A stretch of DNA of 64,000 nt from JBHBQE01 sp041776485. Its GTDB lineage: Bacteria; Bacillota; Clostridia; Lachnospirales; Lachnospiraceae. A program made the position numbers and the translations under genes. This document shows positions 43,475 to 52,414 of this stretch, one piece after another (positions within the stretch are counted from its first letter, which is position 1; each line of letters starts with the position of its first letter). The DNA lies in assembly GCA_041776485.1 (NCBI GenBank), contig JBHBQE010000021.1:33366-97365 (forward strand). The letters run 5' to 3'. The notes beneath the pieces were generated by a model. That model was not told the DNA's origin, made no database searches, and was given only the letters and a program-made list of their open reading frames with translations.

Positions 43475-45265
43475 ATGTCAGATTTTAGCACTAAAACGGT
43501 GAGGCAGTCACAAGCTGCGGGGGAGTATACAGCCGATTCGGTTCAGGCAAATGATGATAAGCGTATAATACGAAAATTATCCTCTTCTACCCCCCCCCCC
43601 ACTGGGAAAAGCCAAGTGGCAATGCTGAATAAAAAATCCAGACAGTCGGCAATAATTGTGATTATTGCAGTGCTGCTGGTGCCCGTCTTTATAGTTTCTT
43701 TTGTTTTGAACACAAGGTATAGCAGACAGGGTATTGAGAGCGTAGAAGCACTTGAGGACTTTGTGCTTGCCAGTAAGCTTTTGACGGCGGAGGCAAGGTC
43801 TTATGCGGTAACTGGAGAAAAAAAGCATTATGAGGCATATAATGATGAAATAAATACTGCTAAAAGGAGAGAAAAGTCGAGTGCAACATTGAACATAAAT
43901 CTGACTGAATCGGATTTTGAAAAGGTATTGGCTATCGGAGATATTTCAAAGACCTTGGCAGATATGGAGGAAGAATCTTTCAAGAAGGTGGCTGAAAATG
44001 ATTTGGAGGGTGCCGTTGCAATAATGTATTCCCCTGAGTATGAAGAGGCGTTGGTGAAGATAGATGAGCTTGATTCTGAGATAAGACGTTTGACCGAGGA
44101 TTACATATATTCAAAAATCACTGTGATTACCATAATAGAGTGGATTATATTATTAATTTTCCTGTTCGTATTCGGTAAAATTATTCTGCAGCTTAAGTCT
44201 GTAATAAAATTTGCCAGAAAGGATTTGCTGGAGCCTATAACGATTGTCAGTCAGGATATGCAGCAGCTTGCAATCGGAAATATGTCCACAGTTTTACCGT
44301 TGGAGGCAGATGAGTCAGAAGTGGGAATAATGGTTAAATCTATAGGCACCATGAAGCATCAATTGAGAGAAATAATAAAGGAAATTGGAGATACTCTGGA
44401 GCAAATGGGAGCAGGAAATTACAATATTAATCCCAAGCAGGATTATGTAGGGGAGTATTCTGTCATTAAAACTTCATTTTTGGATATATGCGAAAAAATG
44501 AAAGAGACCTTGACAACCATTCGTCAGGTATCCAGTGAAATAGACAGCGGATCCGCACAGCTTGCCAGCGCGGCAGAGGATTTGGCAGGCGGATCCAATG
44601 AACAGGCAATTCAGGTTGCAGGGCTTGTGAGTACGATTAATGACATGACAGAAACTATGGAAAGTAGCGCAAAAAGAGCAGAGGAAACAGTTGATATATC
44701 TAATCTGGCGGGAGAAACTCTTAAACGCGGAAATTCTAAAATGGAGGAGCTAAAAATAGCAATTACAGAAATTGCCGATTGCTCAGAACAGATATCAACA
44801 ATTATCGGAGCCATAGAGGATATTGCCAATCAGACCAATCTGCTGTCCTTAAATGCTGCAATTGAAGCGGCACGTGCGGGAGAAGCCGGGAAGGGGTTTG
44901 CTGTAGTTGCTGAGCAGGTTAAGATTTTGGCTGAGGAGTCCGAAAAGGCGGCAGGACGTACTACAACGCTAATTGAAACTACTTTAGAAGCTGTTCAAAA
45001 GGGAATTGGTGTAGCGGACGAAACCGCGTTGAATATGAATGAGGTGCTGTCCGCTACCAACGAAGCAATTGAGCGCATGAGAGAGATTTCAGGTGTGCTC
45101 AAGGCTGATGCAGAGCGTATGAGCGGATTGCACAGCAGTATAAGTAAGGTTTCGGAAATTGTAGACTCAAATTCAGCAACTTCTGAGGAAACTGCAGCAA
45201 TATCCCAGGAACAAAAGGCTCAGGTAGAAAATATGGTAAATCTTATGAGCTGTTTTGAGGTATAA
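43475..45265 (+). CDS. Methyl-accepting chemotaxis protein
   Basis: A 596-residue chemoreceptor. A disordered N-terminal cytoplasmic stretch (1-50) is followed by a first membrane segment (about 60-78), a helical extracellular four-helix-bundle sensor (about 80-205), a second membrane segment (about 210-232), a HAMP-like region and a long cytoplasmic signalling coil. The hairpin tip contains DIANQTNLLSLNAAIEAARAG. There is no PAS or Cache domain, so the ligand is unknown. A run of 11 C lies at codons 39-42 (Thr-Pro-Pro-Pro); an in-frame ATG at 43621 (MLNKKSRQ) downstream could serve as a second start. GGGAGG precedes the ATG. Confidence 0.9.
   Translation: MSDFSTKTVRQSQAAGEYTADSVQANDDKRIIRKLSSSTPPPTGKSQVAMLNKKSRQSAIIVIIAVLLVPVFIVSFVLNTRYSRQGIESVEALEDFVLASKLLTAEARSYAVTGEKKHYEAYNDEINTAKRREKSSATLNINLTESDFEKVLAIGDISKTLADMEEESFKKVAENDLEGAVAIMYSPEYEEALVKIDELDSEIRRLTEDYIYSKITVITIIEWIILLIFLFVFGKIILQLKSVIKFARKDLLEPITIVSQDMQQLAIGNMSTVLPLEADESEVGIMVKSIGTMKHQLREIIKEIGDTLEQMGAGNYNINPKQDYVGEYSVIKTSFLDICEKMKETLTTIRQVSSEIDSGSAQLASAAEDLAGGSNEQAIQVAGLVSTINDMTETMESSAKRAEETVDISNLAGETLKRGNSKMEELKIAITEIADCSEQISTIIGAIEDIANQTNLLSLNAAIEAARAGEAGKGFAVVAEQVKILAEESEKAAGRTTTLIETTLEAVQKGIGVADETALNMNEVLSATNEAIERMREISGVLKADAERMSGLHSSISKVSEIVDSNSATSEETAAISQEQKAQVENMVNLMSCFEV
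43590..43600 (+). repeat. Homopolymer of 11 C inside the chemoreceptor gene
   Basis: Eleven consecutive C, in frame as ACC-CCC-CCC-CCC, before the first membrane segment. Gain or loss of one base would truncate the protein shortly afterwards, making this a candidate slipped-strand (phase variation) site. Confidence 0.9.
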
Positions 45266-45293
45266 TAGTATTGTGAATGCGGATATGTTTTGT

Positions 45294-45317
45294 AGGGGTC
45301 GGCATTTGCCGACCCCT
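45294..45317 (+). terminator. Perfect hairpin between the chemoreceptor and pyrC
   Basis: AGGGGTCGGCA (45294-45304), a 2-base loop TT, and TGCCGACCCCT (45307-45317). It is a perfect 11 bp stem followed only by GTTT, so either a weak terminator or a dispersed palindromic element placed 28 bp after the stop codon. Confidence 0.6.
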
Positions 45318-45367
45318 GTTTACAGGCGGTAATATTTCATATTTTGTTGCAAAGAAAGGGAAACTCT

Positions 45368-46639
45368 ATGCTGTTAATTAAAAATGGCAGAATATTAAAT
45401 CCGGCAAGTGGTACAGATGAAATTTTGGATATATTAGTGGACGATGGAATCATTCATGGAATCGGAAATAATTTGCCGTCTATAGGGACGGAAATTATAA
45501 ATGCCGATGGTAAGTGGGTTTTCCCCGGATTTATAGATTTACATTGTCATTTGCGTGATCCGGGACAGACTTATAAGGAGGATATAATAACAGGGGCAAG
45601 TGCTGCTGCTCATGGCGGGTTTACCAGTATTGCCTGTATGCCCAATACTGACCCTGTATGTGACAGTGTGGAGATTGTAGAATATATATTAAACAAAGGC
45701 AAATCAGCAGCAGTAAATATTTTGCCTATAGCCTCAATTACAAAGGGTATGAGGGGTGAAGAAATTACTGATATAGAGGCATTGGTATCAGCAGGTGCCT
45801 GCGCTGTTTCTGAGGATGGGAAAAGTGTTATGAGTGCCAAAATCTTAAGAGAGGCTATGAGAAAATCCGGGGAATTAAATATTCCGGTTATGTCCCATTG
45901 CGAGGATATTTCTCTTATGGGAGGTGTGATGAATGAAGGCGTAAGGGCAGAGGAGCTGGGATTAGAAGGAATACCCGAGGTTTGCGAAGATATTATTGCC
46001 ATTCGTGATGTGCTTTTGGCAAAGGATACAGGGGCAAAACTTCATTTATGCCACAATTCAACTAAAAACAGTTATCAGGTCATACATTTTGGCAAATCCA
46101 TTGGGGTGGATATTTCAGGTGAAATATGCCCTCACCACTTTACACTTAGCGATGAGGATATACCTGATAAGGATAACGGGAACTATAAAATGAGTCCCCC
46201 CTTGCGAAGTAAATCAACTGTAGAGATACTAAAAAAGGGGCTTTCTGATAATACGTATTCAGTTATAGCCACAGACCACGCTCCTCACAGTATGGAGGAG
46301 AAATCCAAAGGAATGGAAGGTTCGCCTAATGGAATAGTTGGGCTTGAGACAGCAGCCGCATTAACCTATACTATGTTGGTAAAGACAGGGTGTTTATCAC
46401 CGCTTCAAATGGCAGAGAGATTAAGCAGTTATCCCGCTAAAATCCTAGGAATAGACAGAGGAGATATTAGTCTGGGAAAAATTGCAGATATAACAATCTT
46501 TGACCCTGAGGTGGAGTATGAGATAAAGGAAAGCGACCTGGTGTCTAAAAGTAAAAATATGCCCTATTCAGGGATGAAAGTACAAGGCAGAGTATGCTGC
46601 ACCATAGTTTCCGGGAATATTGTATATACAGGTGATTAA
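45368..46639 (+). CDS. pyrC: Dihydroorotase
   Basis: A 423-residue class I dihydroorotase closing carbamoyl-aspartate to dihydroorotate. Metal-binding motif FIDLHCHLRDPGQTYKED, the DHAPHS motif and SPPLRSK are visible. The ATG at 45368 is used because AAAGGGA lies just upstream; an in-frame ATG at 45344 has none. It is the first gene of pyrC-F-K-D-E. Carbamoyl-phosphate synthase and aspartate carbamoyltransferase genes are not in this cluster. Confidence 0.95.
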   Translation: MLLIKNGRILNPASGTDEILDILVDDGIIHGIGNNLPSIGTEIINADGKWVFPGFIDLHCHLRDPGQTYKEDIITGASAAAHGGFTSIACMPNTDPVCDSVEIVEYILNKGKSAAVNILPIASITKGMRGEEITDIEALVSAGACAVSEDGKSVMSAKILREAMRKSGELNIPVMSHCEDISLMGGVMNEGVRAEELGLEGIPEVCEDIIAIRDVLLAKDTGAKLHLCHNSTKNSYQVIHFGKSIGVDISGEICPHHFTLSDEDIPDKDNGNYKMSPPLRSKSTVEILKKGLSDNTYSVIATDHAPHSMEEKSKGMEGSPNGIVGLETAAALTYTMLVKTGCLSPLQMAERLSSYPAKILGIDRGDISLGKIADITIFDPEVEYEIKESDLVSKSKNMPYSGMKVQGRVCCTIVSGNIVYTGD

Positions 46640-46657
46640 TTAAACGGGGAGAGGAAT

Positions 46658-47569
46658 ATGATAGAAAGATTAATGGAAAAAATTGACAGGCTGAATGCGC
46701 CTGTGGTGGTGGGGCTTGACCCGGACATGTCATTTTTACCCAAACATATTTTAAATAAAAATATCGAAACCTATGGAGAGAATCTTAAGGCTGTTGGTGA
46801 ATCCTTATTTGAATATAACAGGCTTTTAATAGACTCGGTTTATGATATTATTCCGGCAATAAAACCTCAGATTGCCATGTATGAGCAATTTGGTATCCCC
46901 GGACTTATTGCCTTTAGGCAAACTATAGATTATGCCAAAAAGAAGGGTTTATTTGTAATAGGAGATGTTAAAAGAGGGGATATTGGAAGCACATCGTCTG
47001 CTTATGCCAGAGCACATCTTGGAAGCATTAGGGTGGGGAATTCAAAAATCCATCCCTTTGATGAGGATATGGCAACAGTCAATCCATATTTGGGGAGTGA
47101 CGGAATAGTTCCGTTTATAGATGTGTGTAGATATGAAGACCGTGGTATATTTGTATTAGTTAAAACAAGCAATCCCTCCAGCGGTGAGCTGCAGGATCTG
47201 ATAGTTGATGGGAAGCCGATATATGAGCACGTTGCAGAGCTGGTAAAAAGACTTGGAGAGGATTTGATTCGTGACGAATATTCGGATATTGGAGCTGTAG
47301 TGGGGGCTACCTACCCCGAAATGGGAGAGAGACTGAGAAAGCTTATGCCAAACACTTTTATACTTGTGCCGGGTTATGGTGCTCAAGGTGCTTCCGGTAA
47401 GGACTTAAAGGGATTTTTTGATAAGGATAAAAGAGGTGCGATTATTAATTCCTCAAGGGGAATTATAGCAGCCTATAAAAATGAAAAATATTCTTTTTTC
47501 GGTGAGGAAAATTTTGATGAGGCGGCAAGGGCTGCTGTAGTGGATATGATAAAGGATATTGTGGAGTAA
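46658..47569 (+). CDS. pyrF: Orotidine-5'-phosphate decarboxylase
   Basis: A 303-residue enzyme of the longer (type 2) OMP decarboxylase group. It forms UMP from OMP. Catalytic Lys105 lies in the DVKRGDIGST motif; VVVGLDPD is near the N-terminus and LVPGYGAQG near the C-terminus. GGGGAGAGG lies 5 bp before the ATG. It is 18 bp after pyrC and 3 bp before pyrK. Confidence 0.95.
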   Translation: MIERLMEKIDRLNAPVVVGLDPDMSFLPKHILNKNIETYGENLKAVGESLFEYNRLLIDSVYDIIPAIKPQIAMYEQFGIPGLIAFRQTIDYAKKKGLFVIGDVKRGDIGSTSSAYARAHLGSIRVGNSKIHPFDEDMATVNPYLGSDGIVPFIDVCRYEDRGIFVLVKTSNPSSGELQDLIVDGKPIYEHVAELVKRLGEDLIRDEYSDIGAVVGATYPEMGERLRKLMPNTFILVPGYGAQGASGKDLKGFFDKDKRGAIINSSRGIIAAYKNEKYSFFGEENFDEAARAAVVDMIKDIVE

Positions 47570-47572
47570 CAG

Positions 47573-48346
47573 ATGGGGAGCGGGGCTATATTAGAGGGTA
47601 TAGTAGTTAGACAGGAGGAAATATCCTCGGGTATTTTCAGCCTTTTGCTGGAGATTGACGGTGCAGCTCCTGCATATCCCGGACAGTTTTTTAATTTATA
47701 TACAGGGGATAATGCTCATTTACTGCCAAGACCCATCAGTATCGCATATATAGATAATAAAAATAAGCAGTATAGATTTGTATATCAGGTAAAGGGTTTT
47801 GGAACAAAGGAATTTACGGAATTAAAATCCGGCGGAAAAATCAATGTTATGGGACCTTTAGGCAACGGATTTCCCGATGATATAGAGGATGAGAAAATAG
47901 TTCTGGTGGGAGGCGGCATGGGAGTTGCCCCTTTACTGCCATTGGCAAATATTTTTAAAGATAGGTCAGTTGTTGTGCTTGGATATAGAGATACACCATT
48001 TTTAAAAAATGAATTTTCAGAAACGGGAGCAAAGCTCAGCATAGCAACAGAAACAGGGATAGAGGGAACACATGGCAATGTAATTGATGTTTTACAAACA
48101 AAAGGCATACAGAATATAACCTGTCTTGCCTGCGGTCCCACACCCATGCTCAAAGCCTTATGCCGGTATTCCAAAGAAAACGGACTGAATACATATATTT
48201 CTCTGGAGGAGAGAATGGCATGCGGATTAGGAGCATGTCTTGGCTGTGTAACAAATGCGACAGAGGAAAATGAACACTATAGAGTAAAAAAGCTGTGTGT
48301 ATGTAAGGACGGTCCGGTTTTTAATATGGCAAAGGTGATTATATGA
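47573..48346 (+). CDS. pyrK: Dihydroorotate dehydrogenase electron transfer subunit
   Basis: A 257-residue iron-sulfur flavoprotein of the PyrD type 1B complex, carrying electrons from dihydroorotate to NAD. It has an FAD domain (LLPRPISIAYID), a NAD domain (GGGMGVAPLLPLA) and a C-terminal [2Fe-2S] motif CGLGACLGCVTNAT...CVCKDGPVF with its four cysteines. It overlaps pyrD by 4 bp, matching the PyrK-PyrD heterotetramer. Confidence 0.93.
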   Translation: MGSGAILEGIVVRQEEISSGIFSLLLEIDGAAPAYPGQFFNLYTGDNAHLLPRPISIAYIDNKNKQYRFVYQVKGFGTKEFTELKSGGKINVMGPLGNGFPDDIEDEKIVLVGGGMGVAPLLPLANIFKDRSVVVLGYRDTPFLKNEFSETGAKLSIATETGIEGTHGNVIDVLQTKGIQNITCLACGPTPMLKALCRYSKENGLNTYISLEERMACGLGACLGCVTNATEENEHYRVKKLCVCKDGPVFNMAKVII

Positions 48347-49245
48347 GCAGATTGAATACAAACATTGCCGGCATAGAATTTAAAAATCCCATAATGGGAG
48401 CATCGGGGACATTTGCAAATGGCATAGAATATGGGGAGTACATGGATTTAAACAGCCTTGGGGCTATTGTTACCAAGGGAGTATCTCCAACCCCCTGGGA
48501 GGGTAATCCTACCCCTAGAATATGTGAAACCCCCGCAGGGATGTTAAATGCCATAGGATTGCAAAATCCTGGGGTGGAGGCATTTATTAAAAATGATTTA
48601 GGTTTTCTGGAGGGAATTGATACAAATATCATTGTTAATGTTTGCGGTCATAGTGATGGTGAATACTTAGAGGTGATTGAAAAATTAAATGATAAAGGAG
48701 TAGATGCTTTTGAAATTAATGTTTCCTGCCCCAATGTAAAGGAGGGTGGGATACTTTTTGGCACTGATCCTAAAAGGCTTTTTGAAATAACCTCAAAGAT
48801 AGCAGAAGCTTCAAAAAAGCCTGTTGTTATAAAGCTAAGTCCCAATGTAACCGACATTAAGGAAATGGCAAGGGCAGCAGAGGCTGGAGGAGCGGATATA
48901 ATTTCCTTAATCAATACCCTTATAGGAATGAAAATAGATGTGCATAAAAGAGACTTTGCACTGGCAAATAAAACAGGAGGTTTGTCAGGTCCCGCCATAC
49001 ATCCGGTGGCGGTGCGTATGGTATATGAAGTGAGAAATGCTGTAAAGATTCCGATTATTGGGATGGGTGGGATAGCGGACTACGAGGACGCCTTGGAGCT
49101 TATAATGGCAGGGGCAAGTGCTGTTATGGTTGGGACCTCTACTTTTCATAACCCCAATACCATGATAGATATAATAGGGGCTATGAATCAATATTTATTA
49201 GACAATAATATAGATAATATAAGTGAACTTGTAGGAATAGTTTGA
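48343..49245 (+). CDS. pyrD: Dihydroorotate dehydrogenase, catalytic subunit (type 1B)
   Basis: A 300-residue FMN enzyme oxidising dihydroorotate to orotate. Visible: MGASGTFANGIEYGEY, NVSCPNVKEGG with the catalytic Cys, NTLIGMKIDV and GMGGIADYEDALELIMAGASAVMVGT. Pairing with pyrK supports the NAD-linked type 1B form. It begins in the ATGA overlap with pyrK. Confidence 0.95.
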   Translation: MSRLNTNIAGIEFKNPIMGASGTFANGIEYGEYMDLNSLGAIVTKGVSPTPWEGNPTPRICETPAGMLNAIGLQNPGVEAFIKNDLGFLEGIDTNIIVNVCGHSDGEYLEVIEKLNDKGVDAFEINVSCPNVKEGGILFGTDPKRLFEITSKIAEASKKPVVIKLSPNVTDIKEMARAAEAGGADIISLINTLIGMKIDVHKRDFALANKTGGLSGPAIHPVAVRMVYEVRNAVKIPIIGMGGIADYEDALELIMAGASAVMVGTSTFHNPNTMIDIIGAMNQYLLDNNIDNISELVGIV

Positions 49246-49261
49246 TTAAAGGAGGAAAGGT

Positions 49262-49942
49262 ATGGAGGCATATAAGGAGGAGTTTATACATTTTATGATA
49301 GATTCCGAGGTACTGAAATTTGGAGATTTTGTCACAAAAAGCGGCAGAAATACTCCTTTTTTTATTAATGCGGGGAATTTTTCCACCGGAAAGCAATTAT
49401 CCTTGTTGGGCAAATTCTATGCCCAAAGTATAATGGATAATTTTAAAGAAGAGATAAAGGAGGGTTTTGATTTACTCTTTGGCCCTGCCTATAAGGGAAT
49501 TCCTTTGGCTTGTGCTACAGCTATTGCCTTGACAGAACAAGGAATAAATGTAAAATATGCTGCCAACAGAAAGGAAGATAAGAATCACGGAGAGGGTGGA
49601 AAGCTCCTTGGAGGTCCTATAGAGCCGGGGGAGAGAGTTCTGATAATTGAGGACGTAACCACGGCAGGCACCTCTATAAGAGAGACCTATCCGATAATTA
49701 ATAAATCCGGTCATGTGAGGGTATTTGGTCTGGTGGTTTGTGTGGACAGAATGGAAAGAGGTACAGGGCATATTTCAGCTATGGATGAAATTGAAAGGGA
49801 TTTTTCTCTAAAGGCACATCCTATTGTAAATATGGAGGAAATAGTTTGTGTTTTACATAACAGACCCTATAATGGAAACATAATAATTGACGATAAAATC
49901 AAGGCAAAAATAGACGAATACTATAATATTTACGGGGTATAG
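49262..49942 (+). CDS. pyrE: Orotate phosphoribosyltransferase
   Basis: A 226-residue enzyme making OMP from orotate and PRPP. The PRPP-binding motif is VLIIEDVTTAGTSIRET, and FGPAYKGIPLA and RKEDKNHGEGG (flexible loop) are typical. It completes the cluster pyrC-F-K-D-E. A GGAGG ribosome binding site lies 8 bp before the ATG. Confidence 0.95.
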   Translation: MEAYKEEFIHFMIDSEVLKFGDFVTKSGRNTPFFINAGNFSTGKQLSLLGKFYAQSIMDNFKEEIKEGFDLLFGPAYKGIPLACATAIALTEQGINVKYAANRKEDKNHGEGGKLLGGPIEPGERVLIIEDVTTAGTSIRETYPIINKSGHVRVFGLVVCVDRMERGTGHISAMDEIERDFSLKAHPIVNMEEIVCVLHNRPYNGNIIIDDKIKAKIDEYYNIYGV

Positions 49943-49944
49943 AT

Positions 49945-50265
49945 TTGGCAAGAAGAAGACGGATTGAAAAGAAATTACAATTTTCCATGGAAAACATTAT
50001 TTCCATATTGGCAGGAATATTTATTTTACTGCTTCTTCCAGCGGCTGCATTTATTTGGAAACAAAATAATGAAATTTTATTAAGGATTATATCTGCTTTA
50101 GGGACAGTTTGTATTCTTGCGTCGGGGATAAATATAATGGTTTCTCTCAGAGAAGTAAATAATCAGGAGCATTCTCTTTTCGGGAGGATATTGGCTGTAA
50201 TATGTTCCTTTGGAGGATTTTTAGCCTGGGTATGGGTATATTTAACAGGATTAGCCATACTTTGA
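49945..50265 (+). CDS. Hypothetical membrane protein (106 aa)
   Basis: A 106-residue protein with a basic N-terminus (ARRRRIEKKLQF) and three hydrophobic segments (about 16-37, 43-63, 79-105). I do not recognise it. The start assumed is TTG at 49945, two bases after pyrE, with GGGG upstream; ATG at 49987 is an alternative that loses the basic N-terminus. It appears to be the last gene of the pyr transcript. Confidence 0.6.
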   Translation: MARRRRIEKKLQFSMENIISILAGIFILLLLPAAAFIWKQNNEILLRIISALGTVCILASGINIMVSLREVNNQEHSLFGRILAVICSFGGFLAWVWVYLTGLAIL

Positions 50266-50295
50266 CAGTGGGGTAATCTAGTGATAAAGTAAACC

Positions 50296-50325
50296 TTGTT
50301 GTTTTGTATTAATTTTAAGTATATA
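50296..50325 (+). promoter_or_regulatory. Putative promoter for pta
   Basis: TTGTTG (50296-50301), an 18 bp spacer and TATATA (50320-50325), about 20 bp before the ATG at 50346. Consensus match is moderate. Confidence 0.4.
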
Positions 50326-50345
50326 TATTGTGAAAGGTGAGTAAA

Positions 50346-51335
50346 ATGACTGAATACGGTTTTGGAAGCATGATTGATAAGCTAAGGGAAAATCCTAAAA
50401 CAATTGTCTTTACAGAGGGAACTGACCCAAGGATTTTGGAGGCAACCTCAAGACTTTTAGCAGGTACATTCCTTTCTCCTGTTTTAGTTGGTGAGGAAAA
50501 GGAGGTTTTAGCTGCGGCAGAAAAGGTTGGCTACAATATTAGGGGTGCCAGAATTATTAGCCCGGAATCCTATGAGCGCATGGATGAAATGATAGATATG
50601 TTCTGTGAGCTTAGAAAATCCAAAGGAGTTACAAGAGAAGAAGCGGAAAAAATCCTTAAAAAGGGTAATTACTTTGGAACAATGCTGGTAAAAATGGGTG
50701 AGGCAGATGCGTTATTGGGAGGTGCCACATATTCCACAGCAGATACAGTTCGTCCCGCATTGCAGCTTATAAAGACAAAACCTGAAGCAAGTATGGTTAG
50801 CTCCTGCTTTATTTTGGTTCGTTCGGCTGCTTCCGGCGACAATGAACTTTTAGCAATGGCAGATTGCGCTATCAATATAAAACCTACGGAAGATGAATTA
50901 GTGGAAATTTGCGGCGAAACTGCTGAATGTGCAAAAATATTTGGAATTGAGCCTAAAATCGCATTTTTAAGCTATTCTACAGCCGGCTCCGGCAAGGGGG
51001 AGGAAGTAGATAAAATGAAAAACGCAGCCGAAAAAGCAAAGAAAAAATACCCGGAGCTGGAAATAGAGGGTGAAATTCAGTTTGACGCAGCGGTAAATCC
51101 CAGAGTTGCTCAAACCAAAATTAAGGACTCGACAGTGGCGGGCTATGCTAATACCTTTATTTTCCCGGATATAAATGCCGGAAATATCGGCTATAAAATT
51201 GCTCAAAGACTTGGAAATTTTGACGCTTATGGACCTATATTGCTGGGACTTAATGCACCTATCAATGATTTATCCCGTGGCTGCAATGCTTTGGAGGTAT
51301 ACTCTATGGCAATTATAACAGCTGCATTATCTTAA
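50346..51335 (+). CDS. pta: Phosphate acetyltransferase
   Basis: A 329-residue enzyme interconverting acetyl-CoA and acetyl phosphate in fermentative acetate formation. Motifs GATYSTADTVRPALQ, STAGSGKGEE and FPDINAGNIGYKIAQRLG are visible. ATG at 50346 with AAAGGTGAG upstream is preferred over the GTG at 50337. Acetate kinase, often next to pta, is not here; mnmA starts in its stop codon (TAATG). Confidence 0.93.
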   Translation: MTEYGFGSMIDKLRENPKTIVFTEGTDPRILEATSRLLAGTFLSPVLVGEEKEVLAAAEKVGYNIRGARIISPESYERMDEMIDMFCELRKSKGVTREEAEKILKKGNYFGTMLVKMGEADALLGGATYSTADTVRPALQLIKTKPEASMVSSCFILVRSAASGDNELLAMADCAINIKPTEDELVEICGETAECAKIFGIEPKIAFLSYSTAGSGKGEEVDKMKNAAEKAKKKYPELEIEGEIQFDAAVNPRVAQTKIKDSTVAGYANTFIFPDINAGNIGYKIAQRLGNFDAYGPILLGLNAPINDLSRGCNALEVYSMAIITAALS

Positions 51336-52414
51336 TGATTGAAAATATTAATATAAAGGAAACAGACAGTTTCCAAAGAAATGATAAAAATGGCTATATT
51401 ATAGCTATGAGCGGCGGAGTTGACAGCTCCGTCGCAGTTTTTCTGCTGCAAAAAAGGGGAGTTCCCCTTGAGGGCATATCCCTTAGACTTACTGAGGAAT
51501 TTCAAGACAGTGATGCAAAAGCTGCGGCAAATATTTTGGGAATCCCCCATGAAACCTTAGATTTAAGAAATTACTTTTGTGATAAAATAATAAATAATTT
51601 TATTAGTGAATATGAGGCAGGAAGAACCCCTAATCCGTGTATTACCTGTAATAAATATGTGAAATTTAAAGAACTTCTGGTGATTGCAGAAAAAAAGGGT
51701 TACCACGGTGTAGCCACAGGCCACTATGCCAGGATAGTTAAGGATTTAAATACCGGAAAGCTGTTGCTTAAAAAGGCAAAAAATATATCCAAGGATCAAA
51801 GCTATGTGTTGTATAATTTATCTCAGGCGGACTTAGCCAGAGTGTTCTTTCCTTTGGGAGAGCTTACCAAAGAGGAGGTCAGAAAAATTGCCAGAGATAT
51901 CAATTTGGGCAACGCAGAAAAATCCGACAGTCAGGATATTTGTTTTATTCCCGATGGAGATTATGTAGATTTTATCAAAAAATATAAAAATACTTCCTAT
52001 CCTGCCGGTGATATTATAGATACAAAGGGGAATGTGCTGGGACAGCACAAGGGCGCCATTTGCTATACTCTTGGACAGAGGAAGGGTCTGGGGATAGCAG
52101 TGGGGAAACCTATTTTTGTATGTGATAAGGATATGAGATCAAATACAATTACCGTGGGTGATGAAAGAAAGCTTTTTAAAGAGGAAGTTTATGTAAAGGA
52201 TTTAAACTGGATAGCTATAGATAAGTGTACAGAACCGTTTAAAGCCATGGCAAAACTACGCTATAGCCAAAAAGAGGCAGAAGTAATTGTATATCCTGTC
52301 GATGAAGATAAAATTAAACTTGTATTTAATAATCCCCAAAGAGCACCTGCTCCGGGTCAGGCTGCCGTGATATATCAAAATGATATTGTAGTGGGAGGAG
52401 GAACTATAATCTAA
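51335..52414 (+). CDS. mnmA: tRNA-specific 2-thiouridylase MnmA
   Basis: A 359-residue enzyme adding sulfur to wobble uridine 34 of Lys, Glu and Gln tRNAs. PP-loop SGGVDSSVAV, first catalytic Cys in NPCITCNKYVKF and second Cys in DSQDICFIPDGDY are present. The N-terminus has about 18 extra residues before the usual start. Overlaps of 1 bp with pta and dnaE imply co-translation. Confidence 0.93.
   Translation: MIENINIKETDSFQRNDKNGYIIAMSGGVDSSVAVFLLQKRGVPLEGISLRLTEEFQDSDAKAAANILGIPHETLDLRNYFCDKIINNFISEYEAGRTPNPCITCNKYVKFKELLVIAEKKGYHGVATGHYARIVKDLNTGKLLLKKAKNISKDQSYVLYNLSQADLARVFFPLGELTKEEVRKIARDINLGNAEKSDSQDICFIPDGDYVDFIKKYKNTSYPAGDIIDTKGNVLGQHKGAICYTLGQRKGLGIAVGKPIFVCDKDMRSNTITVGDERKLFKEEVYVKDLNWIAIDKCTEPFKAMAKLRYSQKEAEVIVYPVDEDKIKLVFNNPQRAPAPGQAAVIYQNDIVVGGGTII

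Noticed and set aside
43291..43491. Minus-strand frame of 66 codons between gpmA and the chemoreceptor gene
   Set aside because: No ribosome binding site and no recognisable sequence; it covers the promoter region of both genes.
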